The notes below the pieces were generated by a model. The model had not been told where the DNA came from. It saw only the letters and a list, made by a program, of their open reading frames with translations, and ran no database searches. From assembly GCF_019931145.1 (NCBI RefSeq), contig NZ_JAIOUV010000004.1, forward strand, positions 186,001-250,000: a stretch of DNA of 64,000 bases, written 5' to 3'. Source of the stretch: Marinicella meishanensis (GTDB lineage: Bacteria > Pseudomonadota > Gammaproteobacteria > Xanthomonadales > Marinicellaceae). The stretch's first letter is position 1, and every line of letters starts with the position of its first letter. This document shows positions 54,996 to 63,683 of this stretch, one piece after another. A program made the translations under genes and the position numbers.

Positions 54996-55069
54996 ATGGT
55001 GTCTGAGCCGACTTCGGCTGACCTCCAAGCCAATGAGCATTTGACAGAATGGGCGGTGAGCTTGCCTGC

Positions 55070-55600
55070 TCAGCGCTTGATTTCGGTGAACTTGGAACCT
55101 TCCAGGGTCAGGTTGAACATCAGGCCTTTGTTGCTGAAGATGAAGCCCACCACCGGGTCTTTGATGTCCAGGGTGTTGATGTCTTCGCCCACGCCCCATT
55201 TGATCACCGCCACCGAACCATCGACCCCGGCTTTCCAGCCTTTTTTGCTGCGGAAATGGTTCAAGGCGTCTTGGGTCATGAACACCACCACCACGGATTT
55301 GGACTGAGCCCCGGCCTGGAAGCCGATGGATGCCGCAGCCGTGCTGTAATAGGCGAGGTTCTGGCCGCCTTGGCGCAACACCCCTTCGCCGTATTCACCG
55401 CCAATGCCCAAACCAGCTTTCAGCACTTGGGGAAACACCAACACCGCAGCGGCCTGGTCCAGGAACTGTTGACCACCCACCACTTCTTTTTTGAAGCGCT
55501 CCAGGGTGGCATCGGCGGTGATGTTGATTTCTTGTTTGGATTTGGCGGTTGCGGTGGTCACATAACCACACAACAACAGCAGCATCAGGATATTTTTCAT
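55070..55600 (-). CDS. SYLF (Ysc84-type) lipid-binding exported protein
   Basis: This 176-residue protein has a signal peptide (ILMLLLLCGYVTTATA) and the SYLF domain: AAAVLVFPQVLKAGLGIGGEYGEGVL, YYSTAAASIGFQAGAQSKSVVVVFMT and NHFRSKKGWKAGVDGSVAVI. The domain binds phosphoinositides or other lipids; bacterial members are exported and of unclear role. Start at ATG 55600; the frame reaches 55627. It is convergent with the amidohydrolase across the repeat array. Confidence 0.87.
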   Translation of the reverse strand: MKNILMLLLLCGYVTTATAKSKQEINITADATLERFKKEVVGGQQFLDQAAAVLVFPQVLKAGLGIGGEYGEGVLRQGGQNLAYYSTAAASIGFQAGAQSKSVVVVFMTQDALNHFRSKKGWKAGVDGSVAVIKWGVGEDINTLDIKDPVVGFIFSNKGLMFNLTLEGSKFTEIKR

Positions 55601-55693
55601 GGTCAATTGTGCAAGCAAAAATCGCATGCTAACACAGTGAAGTTGAATAAAAAGTTAACCGATTGGCAAAATTATTGGATCAGACAAGGCCCT

Positions 55694-56263
55694 TCACAGC
55701 ACGATGGCGCGACCAGACAGGTAGGGGTGGACCCAAACCACCAACGCCACCACCCCCAAACTGACCAAGACGCCGGCCAATTCTTGGGGCCAGGACACCA
55801 CCGGCGGTGGGGTGAATGCGCGATCACGGCGATTGATCAAAATGATTTCACTGATCGCCCAGAGCAACAACCAAGTGAACACCAGCACCGACTTGCTGTC
55901 GCCATTGAGCAACAAATGGGCCACCGCCCACAGGGCAAATCCGGTCAGTTGCGGGTGCCTGATCAGGCGTTTGATGCGGCTGCCGTAGTTGGCCGCCCCC
56001 ATCAACACAAAACCCAACACCACCATAGCCATGGCCGGGTGTTTCAATTCAGGCATCGGCAGGTAAACATGGGAGGCCGGCGTTTGTCGCCAACCCAGCA
56101 CGATCAGCAGCAAACCGGCGAACACCAACAAGGCAAAACTGCCTTGGTAGCCACCGGCACCCAAGCGATTGCACCAGCGGGTTTTGAGTGCCGGCCACAA
56201 CGCCGGCACCCAGTGCACCACAGTCCACAACAGCAAGCCGGAGACCAACCACATCATGGCCAT
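55694..56263 (-). CDS. NnrU-family membrane protein
   Basis: This 189-residue protein has five to six membrane helices and matches the NnrU family: WTVVHWVPALWPALKTR, GANYGSRIKRLIRHPQLTGFALWAVAHLLLNGD and VLVFTWLLLWAISEIILINRRDR. NnrU was first linked to denitrification, and relatives include isoprenoid or carotenoid isomerases (Z-ISO). No nitrogen-oxide gene is nearby, so the role here is open. Confidence 0.85.
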   Translation of the reverse strand: MAMMWLVSGLLLWTVVHWVPALWPALKTRWCNRLGAGGYQGSFALLVFAGLLLIVLGWRQTPASHVYLPMPELKHPAMAMVVLGFVLMGAANYGSRIKRLIRHPQLTGFALWAVAHLLLNGDSKSVLVFTWLLLWAISEIILINRRDRAFTPPPVVSWPQELAGVLVSLGVVALVVWVHPYLSGRAIVL

Positions 56264-56300
56264 GACCTCTCTATGCGGTTGTGGCTGCAGTGATCAATCA

Positions 56301-58550
56301 TCAGAACTCATATTTGTATTCAATACCAAAGGTTCTGGGTTCATTGACGAAACCGGTGAGGTTGTTGAAATCAATGCCGCCAACGATCACCACTTCATCG
56401 GTCAGGTTGCGCACAAAGACCGCCAACTCTTGCCATTGGCCCCAGCGGTAACCGGTGCGCAAACCCAACTCACCCAGGCTTTTGCCGGTGTACTCAATGG
56501 AGTCATACAAGAAGAAAGACACTTCATCGCGGTATGCGTAATCGGCAAACACAAAGAATTCACCTGGGCCCCAATTGCGGGCGTATTGTAAGGTCAAGTT
56601 GAAGACGTTTTCCGGGGCTTGCGGCAAGCGGTTGCCATCAATCAGGAATTGTCCGGGGTTGTTGGGGTTTTCCGGATCCAATACCGTACAACCCGAACCA
56701 CAGCCGGCCACATACAAGTTGGGGTCATCGATTTCGGTGTCATTATAGGAATAGCCGGCGGTTAACAACAAATCAGCCGTCAGCAAGGCCTCCAACTCGA
56801 TTTCCAAGCCGTTGCCCTTGGCTTTATCGGCATTCAACAATTCGGTCACATTGCTGACCCCGCCCACGGCTGTCAATTGCAAATCATCCACGGTGTAGGT
56901 GTAAATCGAGGCATTTAACCGCAGCCGGCGATCCAGCAAGGTGGACTTGACCCCCGCTTCCCACGACAGGATGGTTTCTGAATCGGCCACCGAAGTGGTG
57001 TCACCAAAAGAGATGCGGCCTTGCACACTGGGGGCGCGAAAACCTTTGGACACCCGGGTGTACACATTGACGTCATCGCTGAAGTCATAAGTGGCACTCA
57101 AATCCCATGAAATTTCATCGTCTTCAGGCCGTTCACGCAAGGGGCCAATGGGATCGGCAAAGGGTGATTCGGTGCGGATGGCCACAAAATCTTTTTCGTC
57201 GTTGGAATAACGCAAACCGGCTTGGATGCGAAATTGATCGGTGACGTCATAATCACCGGAAATGAACACGCCCCAAGCGGTGGTGTCTTGCCGTTGTTGA
57301 GCGACGATGTTTCTGGGGTTACCCGGTGACAATGAATCGTAGCCAAAGTTGTCAATGGTGATGTCTTCACTGAAATAGAACAAGCCCCCCTGCCAATCAA
57401 AGGCGCCCAAATCATTGGAAGCGATTCTGAATTCCTGGGTGATTTGTTGGTGATCGGGCACACTGACCGCTGATTCTGATGGGAACGGAATGAACCCTGG
57501 ACCAAACACCCCAATGAAACTGGCGCCGTAGCCACCGTCGATGTCACCGCGTGAAAACACTTCAACGTCTTCATAACCGGTGACCGAAGTGAAGGTGTAA
57601 TCACCCATGTCATAGGTCACCCGCAGGTTGAAACCGATTTGTTCCAAATCTTGTTCATTGATGCCGTCAGTGAAGACGTCATCGACATCGAAGCCTGGCA
57701 CCAGGTTGTTGGTACCCGGTTGAATGATGTTGGCGCGGAACAAGCGCGCCGACCCTTCGTTGTCGCGCCCATGCACATTGAACAACACATCCAAGCCATC
57801 GGCTTCGTGGCGGATCTGTCCCCGCCAAGCCAGTTCATCATAGCCTTCCAGCACATTGCGTTCATCGACAAATCCCGCGTTGTCGACCCAGTCATCGCGT
57901 CTTTGGTATTGCAAAGAAAACCGCCCTGACATGGCATCGGTGAAAGCACCACCCACCGCACCTTCAAACAAGGTTCGGTTGAACGTGCCGAAGGCCACTT
58001 GTGCATAACTTTCTTGCGATTGTGAGGGTTTGACCGAATCAAATTTAACGATGCCCGCTGGCGTGTTGCGACCAAACAAGGTGCCTTGGGGGCCGCGCAG
58101 CATTTCCACCCGTTCCAAATCAAACGCCGGAAAACCTTTCAAAATGGGGTTTTCTTGCACCACTTCATCATAGACCAGTGACACCGGTTGTGAAGCATTG
58201 ACGTCAAAGTCGGTGTTGCCATAGCCACGGATATAAAATCGGGGAAAGGCGCGACCAAAGGAAGACTCAATTTGCAAACTGGGTAAGCGGGCGTTCAAAA
58301 ACCGGATGTCCATGCCACCGGAGGTGTAGACATCGAGCTTTTCTCCCGACAGGGTGGAGATGGCCTTGGACACCTTTTGCGCATCTTCTGGCCTTTTTTG
58401 CGCCGTGACGATCACCGAATCCAATTCCACATTGTCTTCGTTGCCATCGTCGGTCTGGGCCAACAGGCTGCTGTTGCCCAACAGCATCAGCCCCAAGAGT
58501 AAAATGATTTGACAGCCCCGGACCGGCACTGTTTTTGATGCAGTTTTCAT
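56301..58550 (-). CDS. TonB-dependent outer-membrane receptor
   Basis: This 749-residue receptor imports a bulky nutrient across the outer membrane using TonB energy. A signal peptide (LLLGLMLLGNSSLLAQ) is followed by a possible TonB box (DSVIVTA), the plug (about 40-170; ALSTLSGEKL-type, RFYIRGYGN, LRGPQGTLFGRNTPAG), and a 22-strand barrel with a C-terminal strand ending TFGIEYKYEF. The plug closely follows the pattern of Sphingomonad/Xanthomonad receptors for plant or complex organic compounds. GGAGG before ATG 58550 gives the start, although the frame reaches 58598. No transporter or enzyme gene adjoins; a CAAACGTTTG palindrome lies about 145 bases upstream. Confidence 0.95.
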   Translation of the reverse strand: MKTASKTVPVRGCQIILLLGLMLLGNSSLLAQTDDGNEDNVELDSVIVTAQKRPEDAQKVSKAISTLSGEKLDVYTSGGMDIRFLNARLPSLQIESSFGRAFPRFYIRGYGNTDFDVNASQPVSLVYDEVVQENPILKGFPAFDLERVEMLRGPQGTLFGRNTPAGIVKFDSVKPSQSQESYAQVAFGTFNRTLFEGAVGGAFTDAMSGRFSLQYQRRDDWVDNAGFVDERNVLEGYDELAWRGQIRHEADGLDVLFNVHGRDNEGSARLFRANIIQPGTNNLVPGFDVDDVFTDGINEQDLEQIGFNLRVTYDMGDYTFTSVTGYEDVEVFSRGDIDGGYGASFIGVFGPGFIPFPSESAVSVPDHQQITQEFRIASNDLGAFDWQGGLFYFSEDITIDNFGYDSLSPGNPRNIVAQQRQDTTAWGVFISGDYDVTDQFRIQAGLRYSNDEKDFVAIRTESPFADPIGPLRERPEDDEISWDLSATYDFSDDVNVYTRVSKGFRAPSVQGRISFGDTTSVADSETILSWEAGVKSTLLDRRLRLNASIYTYTVDDLQLTAVGGVSNVTELLNADKAKGNGLEIELEALLTADLLLTAGYSYNDTEIDDPNLYVAGCGSGCTVLDPENPNNPGQFLIDGNRLPQAPENVFNLTLQYARNWGPGEFFVFADYAYRDEVSFFLYDSIEYTGKSLGELGLRTGYRWGQWQELAVFVRNLTDEVVIVGGIDFNNLTGFVNEPRTFGIEYKYEF

Positions 58551-58692
58551 GTTTGATTCCTCCCAATTGATTGGTGTGTGCAATGCGGAATCAACCATGG
58601 CGCGTCAAAACCGCTGAAGCAATGCAAGCTTGGTAACGCTTTTGAACAATGATTTTATGCCAGCGGTGGCAGATTAACAAGTCATGAACGAA

Positions 58693-58704
58693 TCAAACGT
58701 TTGA
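58693..58704. promoter_or_regulatory. Palindromic operator-like site upstream of the TonB-receptor gene
   Basis: TCAAACGTTTGA is a perfect 12-base palindrome, extended by G/C and A/T pairs outside one mismatch. Its core equals the site before the lipase operon at 19980. It lies between the receptor gene and the stop of the next gene, so it can only serve the receptor. Confidence 0.5.
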
Positions 58705-58721
58705 ATCAAGTCATTGGGGGC

Positions 58722-59141
58722 TCATTCCAACATTTTTTCATTGGGGTTTTTCAGGTTCATCAAGGCCTGTTTCTGGACCTCGTCCAGCACATAGATGTGT
58801 TTGATGGGACAGCGCTGAGAAATTTGACCTGGCACCCTGATGGCGTCGAATTTGGCCACCAGCGACAATGAGCTGCTTTGGTCCATGGTGATGGCTTGGG
58901 CAAAGGGCAATTCACTGCAAAAGGAATTCAACTCGATCAAGTAACTCTGGCGTTGGTTGCTGCGCAGGATCAAGAACCGTTCATCCAACGGCTGCCAGCC
59001 TTGAAACCGAAATTGGGTGACCCGTGGCTGCGCCACCAGTTCTTGGGCTTCGACAAAGGCCGCATAGTCAATCCGCTTGCGGGTGTTTTCTTGGCAGGCG
59101 GCCAGTAACAGGACCAACAGCCCGATGAGCATTGTTTTCAT
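58722..59141 (-). CDS. DUF6491-like lipoprotein
   Basis: This 139-residue protein has a lipoprotein signal (LIGLLVLLLAAC, lipobox LAAC, Cys16). The body follows the DUF6491 pattern: FRFQGWQPLDERFLIL, SYLIELNSFCSELPFAQAI, and the end CPIKHIYVLDEVQKQAL, with two cysteines that may pair. Such small lipoproteins are common in Xanthomonadales; their role is unknown. It may be sorted to the outer membrane (Gln at +2). Confidence 0.7.
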   Translation of the reverse strand: MKTMLIGLLVLLLAACQENTRKRIDYAAFVEAQELVAQPRVTQFRFQGWQPLDERFLILRSNQRQSYLIELNSFCSELPFAQAITMDQSSSLSLVAKFDAIRVPGQISQRCPIKHIYVLDEVQKQALMNLKNPNEKMLE

Positions 59142-59219
59142 GATGCACTCGCTGTACGAAATAATTAATAGTTATACCAGATGGTGGGTGTAAAAAGTGT
59201 TAAATCCTAATCAAATGAC

Positions 59220-59918
59220 TCAATGTTTCACAAAGTCATCATTCCACATACCGGTTTTCACATAATCGGCTTTTCTGTTCAACAGTTGACTCACATGGGC
59301 ATCCAGATGATCGAAGTAATCATACACACCATGTTCTTGGATGAATTCTTCTCGGTGTTTTTGGAACAGTTCAGAAGCCTCTATTTGGGCCGCCGTGACT
59401 TGGACGTTTGAGGTGCGCAACAACCAATGCCATTGACCGGCAGAGATGCCTGGCCAGCCCTGTCCATCCAATACATGGTAGCCCACGCCAAGCGCCAATG
59501 TCTCTTCACACAGTGACTTTGCTGCCGCCAGATAAACCACCATTTTTCCCACCCCATCAGACAACATGTCTTTGTGGTCTTCAACCACATTCACCATGGT
59601 TTGTGCACGCTGCGCTTGTCCCACGGCCTGTGACACGGCACAGAGGAAAGCATAAGACTCATCACCGGCCACCTCTGTGTTTTGCACCACCACTTGATAC
59701 TCAGCCGCTGGTCTGCGGATTAAGGGCAGCATGATCGTTTGTTTGCTGTGTTGCAGATCCCGTACCTGGTCTTCCAAGTCCGTCAACATGGTTTCAATGG
59801 ATTCGGCTTGTTGATTTTGCTTGGCTTGATCAAAGAAAAAATTAAAAACCACGATCAACAAGAATATAAGCAAAACCAATTTTATGCCTTGGAAAATCAA
59901 AACTCTGGCAGGCTTCAT
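59220..59918 (-). CDS. Membrane-anchored protein of unknown function
   Basis: This 232-residue protein has a short basic N-terminus, one membrane helix (about 9-29, FQGIKLVLLIFLLIVVFNFFF), and a long helical part, probably periplasmic, with a coiled-coil start (about 33-60, AESIETMLTDLEDQVRDLQHSKQ). I recognise no domain. It stands between a lipoprotein gene and a small membrane protein gene, with no overlap, so it may be monocistronic. Confidence 0.6.
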   Translation of the reverse strand: MKPARVLIFQGIKLVLLIFLLIVVFNFFFDQAKQNQQAESIETMLTDLEDQVRDLQHSKQTIMLPLIRRPAAEYQVVVQNTEVAGDESYAFLCAVSQAVGQAQRAQTMVNVVEDHKDMLSDGVGKMVVYLAAAKSLCEETLALGVGYHVLDGQGWPGISAGQWHWLLRTSNVQVTAAQIEASELFQKHREEFIQEHGVYDYFDHLDAHVSQLLNRKADYVKTGMWNDDFVKH

Positions 59919-59961
59919 AACGGCATGTCCTCACATAAACAGGGAAATTTTTAAGCCACAC

Positions 59962-60186
59962 TCAATCCGGGCCGTCTTCGCTGGAATGGGCATCACAATC
60001 TCGCCGCACACGACGCAAGAAACGAAATACCCACCAAGGAATCAGGATGAACAGGAACAAGACCAAAATGGCTGCCCAAAATCCACCAACTGAATCAATG
60101 CCCGTCAAGGCCCTGGCCGAGCCGGTCAAAGCCAAAGCCAAAATGACGATCAACAAACGGACCAGTAACAAACCAAGCTCATTCAT
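59962..60186 (-). CDS. Small two-helix membrane protein
   Basis: This 74-residue protein has two hydrophobic helices (about 4-24 and 36-58) and a charged C-terminal tail, FLRRVRRDCDAHSSEDG. Its ATG (60186) overlaps the msrB stop in AATGAATGA, which supports it as a real, translationally coupled gene. Function unknown. Confidence 0.65.
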   Translation of the reverse strand: MNELGLLLVRLLIVILALALTGSARALTGIDSVGGFWAAILVLFLFILIPWWVFRFLRRVRRDCDAHSSEDGPD

Positions 60187-60571
60187 TGGCGTCATTAAAT
60201 TCGATGGACACCGAATTCACACAGTAGCGCAAGCCGGTGTCGGTGGGACCGTCGTTGAACACATGACCCAAATGGCCACCACAATTGGCACAAATAATTT
60301 CGGTGCGGCGCATGCCATGTGAATCATCGAACACCTCCTTGATTTTTCCGGCTTCGATCTCGCGGTCAAAACTGGGCCAGCCACAGCCGGCATCGAATTT
60401 CGAGGTGCTGTCGAAGAGCTTTTCGCCACAGGCTTTGCAGGCATATTGGCCGTCTTGGAAATGCAGGTTGTATTGCCCGGTGTGGGGGCGTTCGGTGGCT
60501 TTGTTGACGATCACTTCATAACTGACCGGATCGAGTTCGTCTTTGAGTTTGGCTTTCAGGTCTTCTTTCAT
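60179..60571 (-). CDS. msrB: Peptide-methionine (R)-S-oxide reductase MsrB
   Basis: MsrB repairs oxidised methionine (R form) in proteins. The 130-residue protein has the two zinc pairs (CKACG and CANCGGHLGHVF), GCGWPSFDREI, and the catalytic cysteine in LRYCVNSVSIEF. There is no signal peptide, so it works in the cytosol. ATG 60571 gives the usual start MKEDLKAKL; the frame runs on into the upstream hydrolase gene, whose stop lies 2 bases away. A small membrane-protein gene overlaps its end. Confidence 0.96.
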   Translation of the reverse strand: MKEDLKAKLKDELDPVSYEVIVNKATERPHTGQYNLHFQDGQYACKACGEKLFDSTSKFDAGCGWPSFDREIEAGKIKEVFDDSHGMRRTEIICANCGGHLGHVFNDGPTDTGLRYCVNSVSIEFNDANE

Positions 60572-60573
60572 GT

Positions 60574-62202
60574 TCAAGGCTGTGTGGTTGATTCGTGTTC
60601 GGTGTTGCGGTGCATCAGCGCCCATTGCCATATGGCTTCCAGCCCCTCAGAACCCAGGCCATCGAAGGCCCACATGGGTCCATCATAAGTCAAGGCCAGG
60701 TTGTGACCGACGCCGACCATGGGGTGGATGTGCAAGTAGGGAATGTCGCGCTGGTGGTTGCAGGACAACAGTTTGTTGGTGGTGTCATCAAAGTCAATCT
60801 TGCGGTCTTCCAGGCCCAAGATCACCCGTGTAGGCGTTTCGATCTGGCACAATTGTGGCCTGGGGTCATCGTCGCCATTCAATCCCCACCAGGCCCAATC
60901 CTCGGCATCTCTGGACGCCGCGCCACGGTAAGTTTCGGGCACAAAGTCAACCACTTGCCGATGGGCCTCCAGGTAGGCTTGCCAATGTTCGTCGTTGGGC
61001 GTTCTGGCATGGGTCACCAAGGCCCGATAGTAATGGTCAGCGGCTTGTAATTGCGCGGCATCCAGCCCCATTTCAGCCAACTCGGTCAAACGCGCCTGCA
61101 TTTCTTGTTGAAATGGCGTCACCGCCGGGGTCACTGCCAGCACCACATAGTCATACAGCTCATTCAAGCCATCAATTTTCGGCACCATCCAACCGCCCCG
61201 ACTGATGCCCAACACACCCCAACTGCCTACCGTTTGCTGGCTTTGTTGCGCCCACTGGGTCACCGCCAGCACATCATCTGCGGTGTCCTGAAAGGGACGG
61301 ATGGTTGGCCCCGGTGTTTGGCCATGGCCCCGTTTGTCAAAGGTGACCACGGTCAAGCCCAAGGCCGCCAAATTCTCGGTGCGAAATTTTTCATCTTCGG
61401 CCACTTGCCAACCCGAACCAGGCACCACCACCAAACCGACACCCAAAGGATTCAAGTCCCGTTGGGTGACCAGCACACGGATCGGACCGGCGGCTGAATC
61501 GATCAAGTGTTCCTGTTGTTGTAAGGTGAAGGGACGGCCGACTTGGGCGGCTTGTTGGGCGGTGGCTTGGAAGACAATGTTTGGCTGCTCGATGTGCAAT
61601 TCATGGCCGATGACACTGGGGTCATTCAAACGTTGACCAGTGAAGAAGGCGCCCCCTTCGGTGGGAAAAACGATCCGTTGCTGACCGCTGCGCACATCCC
61701 TGAAGTAAACCTCACCATAGCCAGCGCGGCGCACATCCCACACCGCCGAGCGGGCCGGATCCTCGGGGTCTTGAAACAGGTACCAGCCCAGGTTCATGCC
61801 AGCGGCTTCGCTGTCTTGTGCGGTGATTGGGCGAGCGGCACAATGCAGCGTGAAGGTGCCGGCATTGCCGGTCCAGTCGATGCGGCCTGCAATTCGATCC
61901 CAGGCTTCCTCACCGGTGAACACCCGTGGGTCGCCACTTTTGGCCAACCAGGTGAACTGCAGGCTTTGATCGGCATAGCTGAAATTTTCCAAGGCCACGG
62001 CATATAGATTGGCAAAGCCCACATCCAGGCTGCCACCAGCGGCGGTTTCGCGGATGCGGAAGGGAAAATCCCCCACCCCATCGACCACAGCCCAACCACT
62101 CCATGAGCGACTGGCGCAGTGTTCGGCATCGGTCTCAGGTTTCTGCGGTTGGGCGCAAGCCAACAGCAGCAACGCCCAAAGAACAATCAGCAATATTCGC
62201 AT
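60574..62202 (-). CDS. Lipoprotein alpha/beta hydrolase (serine aminopeptidase-like)
   Basis: This 542-residue protein has a lipoprotein signal (MRILLIVLWALLLLAC, lipobox LLAC), an N-terminal beta-rich region (about 20-230) and an alpha/beta-hydrolase domain. The domain shows VVVPGSGWQVAEDEKF, VTFDKRGHGQTPGP, the nucleophile elbow LGISRGGWMV, Asp in LGLEDRKIDFDD and His in PMVGVGHNL. Relatives are serine aminopeptidases, peptidases and esterases; the substrate is unknown. ATG 62202 is chosen at the lipoprotein signal; the frame reaches 62235. msrB starts 2 bases after its stop, so they share an operon. Confidence 0.85.
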   Translation of the reverse strand: MRILLIVLWALLLLACAQPQKPETDAEHCASRSWSGWAVVDGVGDFPFRIRETAAGGSLDVGFANLYAVALENFSYADQSLQFTWLAKSGDPRVFTGEEAWDRIAGRIDWTGNAGTFTLHCAARPITAQDSEAAGMNLGWYLFQDPEDPARSAVWDVRRAGYGEVYFRDVRSGQQRIVFPTEGGAFFTGQRLNDPSVIGHELHIEQPNIVFQATAQQAAQVGRPFTLQQQEHLIDSAAGPIRVLVTQRDLNPLGVGLVVVPGSGWQVAEDEKFRTENLAALGLTVVTFDKRGHGQTPGPTIRPFQDTADDVLAVTQWAQQSQQTVGSWGVLGISRGGWMVPKIDGLNELYDYVVLAVTPAVTPFQQEMQARLTELAEMGLDAAQLQAADHYYRALVTHARTPNDEHWQAYLEAHRQVVDFVPETYRGAASRDAEDWAWWGLNGDDDPRPQLCQIETPTRVILGLEDRKIDFDDTTNKLLSCNHQRDIPYLHIHPMVGVGHNLALTYDGPMWAFDGLGSEGLEAIWQWALMHRNTEHESTTQP

Positions 62203-62254
62203 GTTGGGGTGCCCGGTCATATGAAACCGTTCCACTTTACCACCATGCCCCTGA

Positions 62255-63595
62255 TTAATCTTCCAACAACAACAAATAATTGCGGCCGTTGCGGTAAATG
62301 TTCAACAACGGGGTCTTGCTGGATTGTTCGATGCGCTGGGTCAGTTGTTTGAGGCTGGCAATCTCGGCCTTGTTCACTGCCGTGATCAAATCACCGGCCC
62401 TCAGCCCCAGATCCCAAGCCACCGAACCGCGTTCAATTTCTTCCAACAACACGCCTTGGAAGCGATCGCGATACTGCACCGGCAAATTGCTCAATAAAGT
62501 GCCTTTGAGCAAGGGGTGCAATTCTTGGCCTTTGAGCTCATTGCGATCGGCCTCGGTGATCAGGGTCAACACCTGTCGTTCGCGCTCATTGCGCAAAAAG
62601 TCGATGGTCACCTGGCTGTCCAATTCAATCAGCCCTTCGTAGTTTTGGAATTGCTTTTGGCTGGCGATGCGGTCGCCGTTGAGGCGGGTGATGATGTCAC
62701 CCACTTGTAAGCCGGCGCGATCGGCCGGTGATTCAGGGTCCACAGAAGTGACCAACACGCCTTGCCGCTGACCCACATCAAAGGCCCTGGCCAAGCGTTC
62801 GGTGATGTCTTGCACCCCCATGCCCAAAGAGCCCCGGCGCACGGTGCCGAACTCCACCAATTGGCGCATCATGCGTTGGGCCAGGGAAGACGGGATGGCA
62901 AATCCGATGCCCACGTTGCCACCGGAGGGCGAAAAAATGGCGGTGTTGATGCCGACCAAGGAACCATTGAGGTCGATCAGGGCGCCACCCGAGTTGCCGG
63001 GGTTGATCGAAGCATCGGTTTGGATGAAATTTTGATAACCCAGGCCACTCAAAGAGGTGCGGCCCAAGGCGCTGACAATGCCCGAAGTCACGGTCTGACC
63101 CAAACCAAAGGGGTTGCCCACCGCCACCACAAAATCGCCAACCCGCAGTTGCTCCGAATCGGCCAAAGGCAAGGCGGTGAGGTTATCGGCTTCGATTTGG
63201 ATCACCGCCACATCGGTGCCGTCATCCGAACCGATCAAGGTGGCGCTGAAGGTGCGGCCGTCGTGCAACACCACCGAAATGTCATCGGCATCATTCACCA
63301 CGTGGTGGTTGGTCAGGATGTAGCCTTGGATGGCATCGACAATCACCCCGGAACCCAAGGATTGGGTAACCCGTTCACGTGGGGTGTTGGGCAAGCCATA
63401 AAACCAATTGTAAAAATCACTGTTGCGCGAGCGCACATACTGCACCGATTTGGTGTTGATGTTAACCACCGCTGGGGTCACGCGCTCCAAAATGGGCGCC
63501 AAGGACGGTACCGGCTGGCCATTGACCGCCGCGGGTAAGGTGGCTTGGGCTGCAACGGCGCATGACAATAAAAACAACAAAGCTAACTTTTTCAT
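62255..63595 (-). CDS. degQ: Periplasmic serine protease/chaperone, DegQ type
   Basis: DegQ degrades or refolds misfolded envelope proteins. The 446-residue protein has a signal peptide (ending near AQA), a trypsin-like domain with His in LTNHHVVND, Asp in DGTDVAVI and Ser in GNSGGALID, and two PDZ domains (about 255-345, GMGVQDI and LQVGDIITRLNGD; about 365-446, LRAGDLITAVNKAE). The short LA loop and total length fit DegQ/DegS-like proteins rather than DegP. The gene stands alone and is divergent from pyrF. Confidence 0.93.
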   Translation of the reverse strand: MKKLALLFLLSCAVAAQATLPAAVNGQPVPSLAPILERVTPAVVNINTKSVQYVRSRNSDFYNWFYGLPNTPRERVTQSLGSGVIVDAIQGYILTNHHVVNDADDISVVLHDGRTFSATLIGSDDGTDVAVIQIEADNLTALPLADSEQLRVGDFVVAVGNPFGLGQTVTSGIVSALGRTSLSGLGYQNFIQTDASINPGNSGGALIDLNGSLVGINTAIFSPSGGNVGIGFAIPSSLAQRMMRQLVEFGTVRRGSLGMGVQDITERLARAFDVGQRQGVLVTSVDPESPADRAGLQVGDIITRLNGDRIASQKQFQNYEGLIELDSQVTIDFLRNERERQVLTLITEADRNELKGQELHPLLKGTLLSNLPVQYRDRFQGVLLEEIERGSVAWDLGLRAGDLITAVNKAEIASLKQLTQRIEQSSKTPLLNIYRNGRNYLLLLED

Positions 63596-63637
63596 GGTCT
63601 GTTCTGATTCTTGGGTTCAATCAAAGTTCCGTTCCTG

Positions 63638-63643
63638 TAAAAT
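63638..63643 (+). promoter_or_regulatory. Candidate -10 box of pyrF
   Basis: TAAAAT at 63638-63643 lies 41 bases before the pyrF ATG. The -35 region has no convincing match at 16-18 bases. Confidence 0.35.
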
Positions 63644-63683
63644 AGCCGCATTGTTTCAAATTTCAAGTCCCTTCAAATCGACC

